64,000 nt of DNA, taken from assembly GCF_009696685.2 (NCBI RefSeq), contig NZ_CP102356.1:109501-173500 (forward strand), given 5' to 3'. Shown here piece after piece: positions 52,694-62,887 of this stretch. Below the pieces are notes generated by a model that was given only the letters and a program-made list of their open reading frames with translations, searched no databases and was not told the origin of the DNA. The stretch is from Paracoccus sp. SMMA_5_TC (GTDB lineage Bacteria > Pseudomonadota > Alphaproteobacteria > Rhodobacterales > Rhodobacteraceae). Both the position numbers and the translations under genes were made by a program. How positions within the stretch are numbered: the stretch's first letter is position 1; each line of letters starts with the position of its first letter.

Positions 52694-53980
52694 TCAGCCG
52701 GCGGCGATGCTGGGCGTGCCGGCCTGGGCCAGGGTGGCGCGGATGGCCAGGGCCAGTCGTCGCGCACCCTCGGCCAGCTGCGCGGGCTCGTTCAGGGTAA
52801 AGTTCAGCCGCAGGGCGCGCCGGTCCAGCCCCTCGGGGTCAAAGACGCTGCTGGGCGAGATGCAGACGCCATGGGCCAGCGCCTGTTCCAGCAGCAGATC
52901 GGTGTTCAGGCGCGGATCGCGGGCGGTGGCCCAGACGAACATGCCGCCGCTGGGCACCTGCCAGTCCAGCAGATCGGCCAGATGCTGCTGCATCGCCTGG
53001 CACAGCGCATCCCTGCGGGCGCGATACAGTTCCAGGATGCGGGGCCGGATGCGTTCGGTCAGCCCCAGTTCCAGCGCGCGCAGCGCCAGCATCTGCGACA
53101 GGCCGCTGCTGCACATGTCGGTGCCCTGCTTGGCCGTGGCCAATGCCGCGATCAGCCTGGGGGCGGCGATCACCCAGCCGATGCGCAGGCCCGGCGTCAG
53201 TTCCTTGGACAGCGATCCCATGTAGATCACCGGGCCATCATAGGGCCGCCCCGGCTGGCTTGCCGCGGACAGTTCCAGCAGTCGCGGCAAGGGTTCGCCA
53301 TCGTAATAAAGAACGCCGTAGGGGTCGTCCTCGATCAGCCAGGTGCCGGTGGCATGGGCGGCCGCGACCAGTGACTGGCGTTCGGCCAAGGTCACCAGCC
53401 TGCCGCTGGGGTTCGAGAAGTTGGGCACCGTATAGGCGAATTGCGCCCCATCCAGCGCCCGCAGCGGGTCGTGGCCGGCGCTGCCGATGCGCATGGGGCG
53501 GTATTGCGGCTGATGCGGCAGCCAGGCGTCCAACGCCCCCAGATAGGCGGGGCTTTGCGCGGCAATGCTGTCGCCGGGGTGCAGCAGCACCCGGCCGACC
53601 AGGTCCAGCGCCTGCATGCCGCCGGTGGTGATCAGCACGTTGTCGCGCGTCAGCTGCACATCGCCAGTGGAATAGCGTTGCGCGATCAGGTCGCGCAGCG
53701 CTGGCAGGCCCGGGATCGGGCCATAGCCCAGCGTCTCGGCCGGGTGTTCGCGGATCAGCCGGGCCGCCAGATCGGCCATCTCTTCGACCGGCCAGGTGCC
53801 GGGATCGGGCAGCCCCCCGCCCAGGTTGATCAGCCCCGGGATCTGGCCGGCTGACAGGAACACCGAGGTCACGTCATTGGTCCGGGCCAGCCAATCGGCA
53901 AGGCGCGGCCGATGCGGGACCGGTGCGGGCAGGGCGGTGTCGGGGGTATGCTGAAGCGCAAGCGAAAGCGGTGCGGCCAT
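52694..53980 (-). CDS. PLP-dependent aminotransferase (class I/II, LysN/2-aminoadipate type)
   Basis: A 428-aa fold-type I aminotransferase. Hallmarks are INLGGGLPDPGTWP, LGYGPIPGLPALRDLIA, TTGGMQALDLVGRVLL, PNFSNPSG, EDDPYG and the PLP lysine in MGSLSKELTPGLRIGW. This is the pattern of the multi-substrate (aromatic, branched or 2-aminoadipate) aminotransferases related to MocR C-termini. The ATG at 53980 is used; upstream in-frame sequence crosses the divergent regulator. The Lrp-type gene next door probably controls it, so an amino acid is the likely substrate and effector. Confidence 0.88.
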   Translation of the reverse strand: MAAPLSLALQHTPDTALPAPVPHRPRLADWLARTNDVTSVFLSAGQIPGLINLGGGLPDPGTWPVEEMADLAARLIREHPAETLGYGPIPGLPALRDLIAQRYSTGDVQLTRDNVLITTGGMQALDLVGRVLLHPGDSIAAQSPAYLGALDAWLPHQPQYRPMRIGSAGHDPLRALDGAQFAYTVPNFSNPSGRLVTLAERQSLVAAAHATGTWLIEDDPYGVLYYDGEPLPRLLELSAASQPGRPYDGPVIYMGSLSKELTPGLRIGWVIAAPRLIAALATAKQGTDMCSSGLSQMLALRALELGLTERIRPRILELYRARRDALCQAMQQHLADLLDWQVPSGGMFVWATARDPRLNTDLLLEQALAHGVCISPSSVFDPEGLDRRALRLNFTLNEPAQLAEGARRLALAIRATLAQAGTPSIAAG

Positions 53981-54048
53981 GGCGTCCTCATCTAGCTGCA
54001 CAGAATATACACCGATTCCGGTGCCGAATCCCTGCAATCTCTTGTGCC

Positions 54049-54071
54049 ATTGCCGAATTTCGTGCAGCAAT
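54049..54071. promoter_or_regulatory. Candidate Lrp-type operator between aminotransferase and regulator
   Basis: In the 127-bp divergent gap, ATTGC (54049-54053) and GCAAT (54067-54071) form an inverted repeat with 13 bp between. The surrounding DNA is AT-richer than average. Position suggests binding by the adjacent Lrp/AsnC regulator. Confidence 0.35.
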
Positions 54072-54107
54072 TCGCCCAGTATTGGCTCAGGCAGGGTGAA
54101 TTTCGCC

Positions 54108-54554
54108 ATGATCGAACTGGATGCCATCGACCAGCGGATTCTGGCCTGTCTTGAGGCCGAGGGCCGGATGCCCATCCTGGAGCTGGCCGAACGTGTCGGC
54201 CTGTCGCCGACGCCCTGCGGGCGCCGGGTCAAGCGGCTGGAGGAATCGGGTGTCATCACCGGCTATGGTGCGCGGGTCGACGCGCGCGCGCTGGGGCTGA
54301 ATGTCAGCGTGCTGATCGCGGTGCGGCTGGCGCGCGGCGGACCCGATGCCAATGCGGTTTTCCTGCGCGGATTGCGCGGACGCCCGGAAGTGGTCGAGTG
54401 TTTCCTGGTGACCGGCAACAACATCGACTACATGCTGCGCGTTCAGGTGCGCGACATCGACGCCTTGGGCCGCTTCATCCGCGATGTCTTGCAGGCGATC
54501 CCGGCGGTGGCCGAAACCTCGACCATGGTGATCTTGAAACAGGGGCTGGACTAG
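54108..54554 (+). CDS. Lrp/AsnC-family transcriptional regulator
   Basis: A 148-aa regulator. The N-terminal winged helix-turn-helix (residues 1-60: LDAIDQRILACLEAEGRMPILELAERVGLSPTPCGRRVKRLEESGVITGYGA) is followed by the RAM ligand-binding domain (VTGNNIDYMLRVQVRDIDALGRFI). The ATG at 54108 follows AGGGTGA. It is divergent from an aminotransferase and 66 nt upstream of a transporter gene, so local control of amino acid turnover and transport is likely. Confidence 0.93.
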   Translation: MIELDAIDQRILACLEAEGRMPILELAERVGLSPTPCGRRVKRLEESGVITGYGARVDARALGLNVSVLIAVRLARGGPDANAVFLRGLRGRPEVVECFLVTGNNIDYMLRVQVRDIDALGRFIRDVLQAIPAVAETSTMVILKQGLD

Positions 54555-54620
54555 GGTCCGCGTCCTTGTATCCGTGCGCCAAGTGGTCCAGAACCTTGCG
54601 CCAGCGCCCGGAGGCAGACC

Positions 54621-55589
54621 ATGAACGCATTGAAACGGATCGGCATCGACACCTACATGCTGCTGCTGCTGGGCATGGTGGCGCTTGGGCTGCTGTTGCC
54701 CGCCCGCGGCGATGCGGCGGTGGTCTTGCGCGACGTCACCTGGTGGGCAGTGGTGCTGCTGTTCTTTCTGTATGGCGCCAAGCTGGATTCGGCCTCGGTC
54801 AGGGCCGGGCTGATGAACTGGCGGCTGCAGGGGCTGACGCTGGCCGCGACCTATGTGCTGTTTCCGCTGCTGGGCCTGGGGCTGGCCGCGGTGTTCGGGG
54901 CGGTGCTGGGGCCCAAGCTGACGCTGGGCCTGCTGTTCCTGGCGGTGCTGCCGTCGACGGTGCAAAGCTCGATCGCCTTCACCTCGATCGCCCATGGCAA
55001 TGTGCCGGCCGCGATCTGCGCCGCATCGCTGTCGAACCTGATCGGGGTGGTGCTGACACCGCTGCTGGTGGCGCAGGTTCTGCACCAGGACGGCGGCGGC
55101 GTCAGCCTGGAAGCGGTCGAGCGGATCGCACTGCAGATCCTGTTGCCATTCGTCCTGGGCCAGGTGCTGCGGCGCTGGATCGGCGGCTTTGTCCAGCGTC
55201 ACAAGCTGCTGACCACGATCGTCGACCGCGGCTCGATCCTGCTGATCGTCTATTCGGCTTTCGGCGCGGGGACGGTGGCGGGGATCTGGTCGGCGATCCC
55301 GCCATCGGGGCTGGCGCTGTGCTTTCTGGTGGTGGCGGCGCTGCTGGCCCTGGCCATGGGGATCATGGCCGCCGCCGGCCGGGTCTTTCGCCTGCCGCCT
55401 GCGGATCAGGCGGTGCTGTTCTTTTGCGGTTCGACCAAAAGCCTGGCCAGCGGTCTGCCCATCGCCAGTGCCATCTTTCCGGCAGCCAGCGTTGGCGCGA
55501 TCGTGCTGCCGGTGATGATCTATCACATGACCCAGCTGCTGGTCTGTTCGGTGGTGGCGCAGCGCCTGGCGCGCCGCGCCGGTGCCTGA
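54621..55589 (+). CDS. Bile acid:sodium symporter family transporter (YfeH/ASBT-like)
   Basis: A 322-aa protein with about ten transmembrane helices. The family marks are LFFLYGAKLD near the start, LPSTVQSSIAFTSIAHGN in the fourth core helix and CGSTKSLASGLPIA in the crossover region. Members move organic anions with sodium; the native substrate is unknown. It lies 66 nt after the Lrp gene with a GGAGG-type site and ends convergently against nrdF with no spacer. Confidence 0.88.
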   Translation: MNALKRIGIDTYMLLLLGMVALGLLLPARGDAAVVLRDVTWWAVVLLFFLYGAKLDSASVRAGLMNWRLQGLTLAATYVLFPLLGLGLAAVFGAVLGPKLTLGLLFLAVLPSTVQSSIAFTSIAHGNVPAAICAASLSNLIGVVLTPLLVAQVLHQDGGGVSLEAVERIALQILLPFVLGQVLRRWIGGFVQRHKLLTTIVDRGSILLIVYSAFGAGTVAGIWSAIPPSGLALCFLVVAALLALAMGIMAAAGRVFRLPPADQAVLFFCGSTKSLASGLPIASAIFPAASVGAIVLPVMIYHMTQLLVCSVVAQRLARRAGA

Positions 55590-56588
<999 letters not shown>

Positions 56589-56591
56589 TCA

Positions 56592-56612
56592 GGCGCGCGC
56601 AATGCGCGCGCC
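56592..56612 (-). other. Intercistronic hairpin between nrdE and nrdF
   Basis: GGCGCGCGCA and TGCGCGCGCC form a perfect 10-bp inverted repeat around a single base. There is no T-run, so it is not a classical terminator; it may stabilise or attenuate the message between the two subunit genes. Confidence 0.5.
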
Positions 56613-56617
56613 CGCGA

Positions 56618-58744
56618 TCACAGCGTGCAGCTGACGCACCCCTGCACCTCGGTCCCCTCCAGGGCTGTCTGGCGCAGACGGATGTAATAGATGGTCTTGA
56701 TGCCCTTTTTCCAGGCATGGATCTGGGCGCGGTTGATGTCGCGGGTCGTGGCCTCGGCGGGAAAGAACAGCGTCAGCGACAGGCCCTGGTCGACATGTTC
56801 GGTCGCCGCGGCATAGGTGTCGATGATCGCCTCGGGGCCGATCTCATAGGCATCGCGGTAATAGTCGAGGTTCTCGTTCGTCATGAAGGGCGCGGGGTAA
56901 TAGACGCGGCCGATCTTGCCTTCCTTGCGGATCTCGATCTTGGCGACGATCGGGTGGATCGAGCTGGTCGAGTTGTTGATGTAGCTGATCGATCCGGTCG
57001 GCGGCACCGCCTGCAGGTTGCGATTGTAAAGCCCGTGTTTCATCACCGAGGCCTTCAGGGCCGTCCAATCCTCGCGCGTGGGCAGCGCGATCCCCTCGAA
57101 CACGCGGGCGACATCGGGCAGCGTCGGCAGCCAGTCGCGGTCGGTGTATTTGTCGAAGAAACTGCCATCGGCGTATTTCGATTTCTCGAAATCGCGGAAC
57201 ACACGGCCCTTTTCCTGCGCCAGCAGGTTCGAGGCGCGGATGGCGTGATAGGCGACGGCAGCGAAATAGACCGATGTGAATTCGATGCCCTCGGGGCTGC
57301 CGTAATGAATCCGCTCGCGGGCCAGAAACCCGTGCAGGTTCATCTGGCCAAGGCCGACGGCATGGGCTTCGTCGTTGCCGCGCCGGATCGAGGGCACGGA
57401 ATCGATGGCAGACATTTCCGAAACGGCCGTCAAGGCGCGGATGGCATATTCCACCGTCTTGCCGAAATCGGGACCGTCCATGGTTGCAGCGATGTTCAGC
57501 GAGCCCAGATTGCAGGAAATGTCGGTGCCCAGATGGGCATAGGACAGATCCTCGTTATAGCTGCTGGCCTCGTTCACCTGCAGGATTTCCGAACACAGGT
57601 TCGACATGCTGATGCGGCCATGCACGGGATTGGCACGGTTCACCGTGTCCTCGAACATGATATAGGGATAGCCGCTTTCGAACTGGATTTCCGCCAGGGT
57701 CTGGAAAAAGGCGCGGGCGTTGATCTTTTTCTTCTTGATGCGCTTGTCATCGACCATCTCGGCGTATTTTTCGCTGACCGAGATTTCCGAAAACGGCACA
57801 CCATAGACGCGTTCGACGTCATGGGGCGAAAACAGATACATGTCCTCGTTGCGCTTGGCCAGTTCGAAGGTGACATCGGGGATGACCACGCCCAGGCTCA
57901 GCGTCTTGATGCGGATCTTTTCGTCGGCGTTTTCGCGCTTGGTGTCCAGAAAACGCATGATGTCGGGGTGATGCGCGTTCAGATAGACCGCGCCGGCACC
58001 CTGGCGTGCGCCCAGCTGGTTGGCATAGCTGAAACTGTCCTCGAGAAGCTTCATCACCGGGATGACGCCGCTGGACTGGTTTTCGATCCCCTTGATCGGA
58101 GCGCCGGCCTCGCGCAGGTTGGTCAGCATCAGGGCGACGCCGCCGCCGCGCTTTGACAATTGCAGCGCCGAATTGATGCTGCGGCCGATCGATTCCATGT
58201 TGTCCTCGACCCGCAGCAGGAAACAGGAAATCAGCTCGCCCCGCGATTTCTTTCCGGCATTGAGGAATGTGGGGGTGGCAGGCTGGAACCGGCCCGACAG
58301 CATTTCTTCCATGAAATGCATGGCAAGCGCCTCGTCCCCGCGCGCGAGCGTCAAGGCCACCATCACCACCCGGTCCTCATAGCGTTCGAGATAGCGCTGG
58401 CCGTCGCGGGTTTTCAGCGTGTAGCTGGTGTAATACTTGAACGCGCCCAGGAAGGTCGGAAATCGGAACTTGCGCGCATAGGCCGCATCCCAGATCGCGC
58501 GGTGGAAATTGCGCGAATACTGGTCGAGCACCTCGGCCTCGTAATAGCCTTCGTCGACCAGGTAACGCAGCTTTTCATCCAGATTGTGGAAAAAGACCGT
58601 GTTCTGGTTCACATGCTGCAGGAAATACTGATGCGCCGCCTTGCGATCCGCCTCGAAGCGGATCTTGCCGTCGCTGTCGTAAAGGTTCAGCATCGCGTTC
58701 AGCGCGTGATAGTCCAGCTCGGCCTTTACGCCATTGTCAAGCAT
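56618..58744 (-). CDS. nrdE: Class Ib ribonucleotide reductase, catalytic subunit
   Basis: A 708-aa enzyme that reduces ribonucleoside diphosphates. Active-site cysteines appear in [15 protein letters not shown] and [11 protein letters not shown], radical-transfer tyrosines near the end (TIYYIRLRQ), and the C-terminal thiol shuttle in VQGCVSCTL. The ATG at 58744 overlaps the end of nrdI by 19 nt; the longer open frame is a shadow. It lacks the long ATP-cone of class Ia enzymes, consistent with NrdE. Confidence 0.96.
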   Translation of the reverse strand: MLDNGVKAELDYHALNAMLNLYDSDGKIRFEADRKAAHQYFLQHVNQNTVFFHNLDEKLRYLVDEGYYEAEVLDQYSRNFHRAIWDAAYARKFRFPTFLGAFKYYTSYTLKTRDGQRYLERYEDRVVMVALTLARGDEALAMHFMEEMLSGRFQPATPTFLNAGKKSRGELISCFLLRVEDNMESIGRSINSALQLSKRGGGVALMLTNLREAGAPIKGIENQSSGVIPVMKLLEDSFSYANQLGARQGAGAVYLNAHHPDIMRFLDTKRENADEKIRIKTLSLGVVIPDVTFELAKRNEDMYLFSPHDVERVYGVPFSEISVSEKYAEMVDDKRIKKKKINARAFFQTLAEIQFESGYPYIMFEDTVNRANPVHGRISMSNLCSEILQVNEASSYNEDLSYAHLGTDISCNLGSLNIAATMDGPDFGKTVEYAIRALTAVSEMSAIDSVPSIRRGNDEAHAVGLGQMNLHGFLARERIHYGSPEGIEFTSVYFAAVAYHAIRASNLLAQEKGRVFRDFEKSKYADGSFFDKYTDRDWLPTLPDVARVFEGIALPTREDWTALKASVMKHGLYNRNLQAVPPTGSISYINNSTSSIHPIVAKIEIRKEGKIGRVYYPAPFMTNENLDYYRDAYEIGPEAIIDTYAAATEHVDQGLSLTLFFPAEATTRDINRAQIHAWKKGIKTIYYIRLRQTALEGTEVQGCVSCTL

Positions 58745-59142
58745 GTCGTCCCCCAGAATCTGTGCAACCCGTCGCGGATACGGGCAATGTCGTTGTCGTC
58801 GCCCGCCAGCTCGAATCGATACAGAACGGGGACGTTGCATTTAGCAGAAATGACCTTGGCCGACAGGGCAAAGGTCGGGCCGAAATTGCGGTTGCCGCTG
58901 CCGATGACGCCGCGCAACATTGCCCGGCGCGCGGGATCGTTCAGAAAGCGGATCACCTGCTTCGGGACAGCGCCACGACCTTCGCCATCGGCATAGGTCG
59001 GGCAGATCAGCACGAAGGGGCCACAGGCCGGGGGCATGGCATCTGCCGGCGAGATGGGGATGCGGCCGGCTGGCAGGCCAAGCCGCGCCACGAAACGCGC
59101 CGTGTTCCCCGATCCCGAAGAATAATAGATCAGCCCGCCCAT
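58726..59142 (-). CDS. nrdI: NrdI flavodoxin-like protein
   Basis: A 138-aa FMN protein that supplies oxidant for assembling the dimanganese cofactor of NrdF. FMN-binding [14 protein letters not shown] is at the start, and [18 protein letters not shown] and [11 protein letters not shown] follow the family pattern. It sits between nrdH and nrdE, overlapping nrdE by 19 nt. Confidence 0.95.
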   Translation of the reverse strand: MGGLIYYSSGSGNTARFVARLGLPAGRIPISPADAMPPACGPFVLICPTYADGEGRGAVPKQVIRFLNDPARRAMLRGVIGSGNRNFGPTFALSAKVISAKCNVPVLYRFELAGDDNDIARIRDGLHRFWGTTCLTMA

Positions 59143-59152
59143 GGCCCGCAGG

Positions 59153-59374
59153 TCAGGACAGCCGGCCGATCATGTCGGGCCGGAAGCCGGCCCAATGCGC
59201 TTCGCCGGCGATGACGACCGGGGCCTGGCGATAGCCCATCGAGGTGACCAGTTCCATTGCCGCCGCGTCCTCGGTCAGATCGACCAGCCGATACGCCAGG
59301 CCGCGCGCGTCCAGGGCGCGGGTGGTGGCGGTGCATTGCACGCAGGCGGGCTTGGAATAGACGGTGATGGTCAC
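59153..59374 (-). CDS. nrdH: NrdH glutaredoxin-like electron donor
   Basis: A 73-aa redoxin with the CVQC active site ([18 protein letters not shown]) and the GYRQAPVVI and WAGFRPD motifs of NrdH. The start is a GTG at 59374 with CAGGAG seven bases upstream; the longer open frame runs into noncoding DNA. It feeds electrons to NrdE and is the first gene of the operon. Confidence 0.93.
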   Translation of the reverse strand: MTITVYSKPACVQCTATTRALDARGLAYRLVDLTEDAAAMELVTSMGYRQAPVVIAGEAHWAGFRPDMIGRLS

Positions 59375-59782
59375 GGCTCGGCTCCTGTCTGGGCGGCGGC
59401 AAAGGGCAGCGGACCCGGCTGCGCCGTTTCCGCATGGCCCCGCGCCGCTGCACGGTTTGTGGTCTTTCATCGTCATGGCGGACGCCGAGGACGTCAGTTT
59501 GTCCCCCTGCCCGGACCAGCAGATCGCTGCCTTGCAGACAGTTGCACCGAACTGGCAAGCGATGCGGAACATCCGCCCCTCCTGCTGTGCCCGGACCTTG
59601 TCTTGCGGTGCCATGACCCGTTCAATAAGCCACGCGGCGTGCCGGTCGTCAATCCATATCTAGTGGAGATCGCAAGGTAAGTGTGGATATGTGGTATCTA
59701 CGTAATGGCTTCAAACACTTGCAGATTGTAGCGCGCCCTATGGATGCCACCTGGGCTGGTGGCGCAAGGCCAGCCATACAGA
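59375..59782 (-). promoter_or_regulatory. Long nrdH leader with candidate NrdR-box pair (59654-59694)
   Basis: The 408-bp gap holds no convincing gene. On the - strand, CCACTAGATATGG (59666-59654) and CCACATATCCACA (59694-59682) each resemble part of the NrdR box (ACACWATATATWGTGT), with centres about 28 bp apart, near the three-turn spacing usual for NrdR pairs. They lie about 280 nt before nrdH, implying a long leader. No nrdR gene is in the window. Confidence 0.45.
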
Positions 59783-60610
59783 TCAGCCCCGCAGCCCCCG
59801 CCAAAGGCTCAGTGCGGCATCCACCAGATCGCCCAGCCGCGCAAGCAGGTGTTCGCGTGCAATGCCGCCCTGTGTCCCGGAGGCATCAAGCCGTTGCAGC
59901 AGGCGCAGAATCCGGCGGCGGTGGATGCCGGTCCACAATTGCACGGGGTCGGCGATCAGCCCCGCGAATGTCGTCAGCAGCGATGCCAGCGCCGCCAGGA
60001 CCAGCCCTGTCAGCACCAGTTCACCCATCGACAGCTGGGTGGGGAACAGCCCATACCACAGCCGGCCGGCCCAGTCGCCCAGCACGAAATCCTGGACCGC
60101 CTGGCTGCGCGCGCGAAATTCGGCGATGGGACCGGTCAGCGAGATGACCCCAGGCGTTGCGCGATGAAACAGCGCCAGCCCGGCCGCCAGCACCAGCAGC
60201 GATGTGGTGATCTCGGCCACGGCATTGCGGGTTTCGGCGTAATCGGCGATGGCGCGGTTGCGCGTGGCCTGCGGGGCGGCGGGGCCGATGCCCTGAGCCG
60301 CCAGATCGTCCAGCAGCAGGTGCATGTCCTGTTCGATCTGTCGGCTGACATCCGAGGTCAGAAAGACCCGGCGCCGCTGCACCCAGGCGGCCGCCTCCCT
60401 GGCCCCGGTCAAGCGCAGCAGCGCCGCGGCCAGCCGCGTCAGCAGGAACAGCGGCGACAGCATCACATTCACCGGCGCGCGCAAAAGGTCCCATCCCAGC
60501 GCCCGCCGATGCAGCGCCAGCGTGCCGCGCAAGCCGTAGCGGTCGCGCGCGAAGCGGTCGACCACGATTTCGCGGCGGGTCAGGGGGCGGGTATCGGCGG
60601 GCTGCAGCAT
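59783..60610 (-). CDS. Conserved-looking membrane protein of unknown function
   Basis: A 275-aa protein. Residues ~40-70 and ~140-225 contain about three or four hydrophobic helices (VNVMLSPLFLLTRLAAALL, ITTSLLVLAAGLALF, LVLTGLVLAALASLLTTFAGL). The N-terminus is positively charged (DRFARDRYGLRGTLALHRRALGWDLLR) and the C-terminus helical. It shows no catalytic motif. It is encoded alone, divergent from the helicase gene. I cannot assign a role. Confidence 0.75.
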   Translation of the reverse strand: MLQPADTRPLTRREIVVDRFARDRYGLRGTLALHRRALGWDLLRAPVNVMLSPLFLLTRLAAALLRLTGAREAAAWVQRRRVFLTSDVSRQIEQDMHLLLDDLAAQGIGPAAPQATRNRAIADYAETRNAVAEITTSLLVLAAGLALFHRATPGVISLTGPIAEFRARSQAVQDFVLGDWAGRLWYGLFPTQLSMGELVLTGLVLAALASLLTTFAGLIADPVQLWTGIHRRRILRLLQRLDASGTQGGIAREHLLARLGDLVDAALSLWRGLRG

Positions 60611-60697
60611 GATGGGCCGGACTCTGGTGACGGCGGCAATCTAGACCGCAGGACGCCGCGTCTCAATGAAACTCATGCGCGGTTTGGTGCGGGCGGC

Positions 60698-60726
60698 TTG
60701 ACTTTGCCAGGCGATGCGCATAGCAG
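60698..60726 (+). promoter_or_regulatory. Candidate promoter of the DEAD-box gene
   Basis: TTGACT (60698-60703) and TAGCAG (60721-60726) are 17 nt apart in the 219-bp divergent gap, about 105 nt before the helicase start. The -35 box is good, the -10 box weak. Confidence 0.35.
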
Positions 60727-60829
60727 GACCGCTTTGGCTCCGACATCCGGGCCGGCGGGCATGAGGGGCCCGGCCGCAAAGGGGAATGGTGCCGTCACCC
60801 GGATGCGCTGCATCCCCTTTCTGGCGAAG

Positions 60830-62887
60830 ATGATGATTGAACACGAGATTGCCGCGCCTCTGGCCGCGGCGCTGGCGGCCAAGGGCTATGCCAGCCTGAC
60901 TGCCGTGCAACAGGCCGTCCTGGCCGATGATGCCCAAGGCCGCGACCTGCTGGTTTCGGCCCAGACCGGTTCGGGCAAGACGGTGGCCTTCGGCATCGCC
61001 ATGGCCCCGCAGATCCTTGAGGCCGTCGATCCGAGCGCGCCGTCGCAACCCCTGGCCCTGGCGATCGCGCCGACGCGTGAACTGGCCCTGCAGGTGGCGC
61101 GCGAACTGGGTTGGCTTTACGGTGAAACCGGCGCCCGCATAGCCACCTGCGTCGGTGGCATGGATTACCGCACCGAACGCCGGGCACTGGATCGCGGCGC
61201 CCATATCGTCGTGGGCACCCCCGGCCGGCTGCGCGATCATATCGAACGCGGCTCTCTGGACCTGAGCGCGCTGCGCGCCAGCGTGCTGGACGAGGCCGAC
61301 GAGATGCTGGACCTGGGCTTTCGCGAGGATCTCGAATTCATCCTGGGTGCCGCCCCGCAGGGTCGCCGGACGCTGCTGTTTTCCGCCACCGTGCCGCCCG
61401 CAATCGAGGCGCTGGCCAAGGATTTCCAGCGCGACGCCCTGCGCATCCAGGCCCTGGGCGAGGCGCGCCAGCATGGCGATATCGAATACCGTGCCTTTTC
61501 GGTCATGCCGCGCGATTCCGAACACGCGATCTTCAATACGCTGCGCTATTACGAGGCCAGCCGTGCGATCATCTTTTGCAAGACGCGGGCGAATGTGAAC
61601 CACCTGCTGGCCCGCATGAGCAATCGCGGCTTCAAGGTGGTGGCGCTGTCGGGCGAACTCAGCCAGCAGGAACGCAGCCATGCCCTGCAGGCGCTGCGCG
61701 ACGGCCGGGCGCGGGTGTGCATTGCCACCGATGTCGCCGCGCGCGGCATCGATCTTCCGGGGCTGGAACTGGTGATCCACGCCGACCTGCCGACGAATCC
61801 GGAAACGCTGCTGCACCGCTCGGGCCGCACCGGCCGGGCCGGCGCCAAAGGCACCTCGGTGCTGATCGTGCCGTCCTCGGAATACAAGCGCGCGCAACGC
61901 CTGTTGCAGCGAGCAAAGCTGGTGGCCGAATGGGGCAAGGCCCCCTCGGCCGATGATGTGCAGGGCCGCGACGACCAACGGATGCTGGACCATCCCGGCC
62001 TGCACGAAGCGCCGGGCGAGGAGGCCGCGCTGGCCGCCGATCTGCTGCAACGCTTTGGCGCAGAACAGGTGGCCTCGGCCTTTGTGCGGCTGTGGCGCGA
62101 AGGTCGCCCCGCGCCCGAGGAACTCATGGAAAGCGCCGCCCCGACCCCGGCCGCGCCGCGTGAACGCGGTGAATTCGGGCCGGCGGTCTGGTTCCTGCTG
62201 TCGGTCGGCCATTCGGGCCGCGCCGAGGCGCGCTGGCTTCTGCCCAAGATCTGCGAAGCGGGCGCCATCACCCGCGATTCCATCGGTGCCATTCGCGTCA
62301 AGACCGAACAGACCTTCGTGCAGATCGCCGCGCCGGTCGCGGGCCAGTTCGGCGAGATGATCGAGCTTGAACCCGGCCTGACCATGCGCCGGATCGAGGG
62401 CGAGCCGCAGTTCGACGCGCCGCCCGCACGGCACCGCAAAGGCAGTGCCGAGCCTCGGCCGCAGGCTGTCGCCGCTGCGGCCGCGGCCAAACCCGCCCCC
62501 CGGCCACGCCGGCCGGCGCTGCTGGATCCGCAGGACCTGCCGCCGCCCGCTCGCGCGGCCGCGCCCGTGATCGAGCCGGAAAGCCCCGTCAAGAAACCGC
62601 GCTGGAGCACTGCCCAGAAAAAGGCGCACAAGCAGGCGACCGTGCCTGCCAGTGCCGCCGAGGGCAAGCCGGCTGGCAAGGCTGCCGCGCCGAACGCTTC
62701 TCGTGCCATTGGCTTCAAGTCGCATGGCGGTGCCCCGCGTAAACTTGGCGATGGCGCGGAGGCGCGGCCGAAACGGGCCGAGGGATTCAAGTCGCACCGC
62801 GCCGATGCCAAGCCCGCGTGGGCGGGCAAGGGCGGTGACAAGCCCTCGCGCGGGGCCGCCATCCGCCCCGGCAAGCCCAAGCGTTAG
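60830..62887 (+). CDS. DEAD-box ATP-dependent RNA helicase
   Basis: A 685-aa helicase. Core motifs are SAQTGSGKT (motif I), APTRELALQ (Ia), GTPGRL (Ib), DEADEMLDLGF (II), FSATV (III), and in the second RecA domain ATDVAARGIDL and HRSGRTGRAG (VI). Residues ~430-540 look like the DbpA-type RNA-binding domain (GHSGRAEARWLLPKICEAGAITRDSIGAI). The C-terminal ~140 residues are Ala/Pro/Lys-rich and disordered-looking, with a repeated GFKSH motif. Similar to DeaD/CsdA proteins that aid ribosome assembly and cold growth. The ATG at 60830 is chosen; in-frame starts upstream cannot be excluded. Confidence 0.92.
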   Translation: MMIEHEIAAPLAAALAAKGYASLTAVQQAVLADDAQGRDLLVSAQTGSGKTVAFGIAMAPQILEAVDPSAPSQPLALAIAPTRELALQVARELGWLYGETGARIATCVGGMDYRTERRALDRGAHIVVGTPGRLRDHIERGSLDLSALRASVLDEADEMLDLGFREDLEFILGAAPQGRRTLLFSATVPPAIEALAKDFQRDALRIQALGEARQHGDIEYRAFSVMPRDSEHAIFNTLRYYEASRAIIFCKTRANVNHLLARMSNRGFKVVALSGELSQQERSHALQALRDGRARVCIATDVAARGIDLPGLELVIHADLPTNPETLLHRSGRTGRAGAKGTSVLIVPSSEYKRAQRLLQRAKLVAEWGKAPSADDVQGRDDQRMLDHPGLHEAPGEEAALAADLLQRFGAEQVASAFVRLWREGRPAPEELMESAAPTPAAPRERGEFGPAVWFLLSVGHSGRAEARWLLPKICEAGAITRDSIGAIRVKTEQTFVQIAAPVAGQFGEMIELEPGLTMRRIEGEPQFDAPPARHRKGSAEPRPQAVAAAAAAKPAPRPRRPALLDPQDLPPPARAAAPVIEPESPVKKPRWSTAQKKAHKQATVPASAAEGKPAGKAAAPNASRAIGFKSHGGAPRKLGDGAEARPKRAEGFKSHRADAKPAWAGKGGDKPSRGAAIRPGKPKR

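Noticed and set aside
59744..60829. Long N-terminal extension of the DEAD-box helicase
   Set aside because: It lies opposite an intact membrane-protein gene and reads as Gln/Arg-rich shadow; the helicase fold begins right after 60830.
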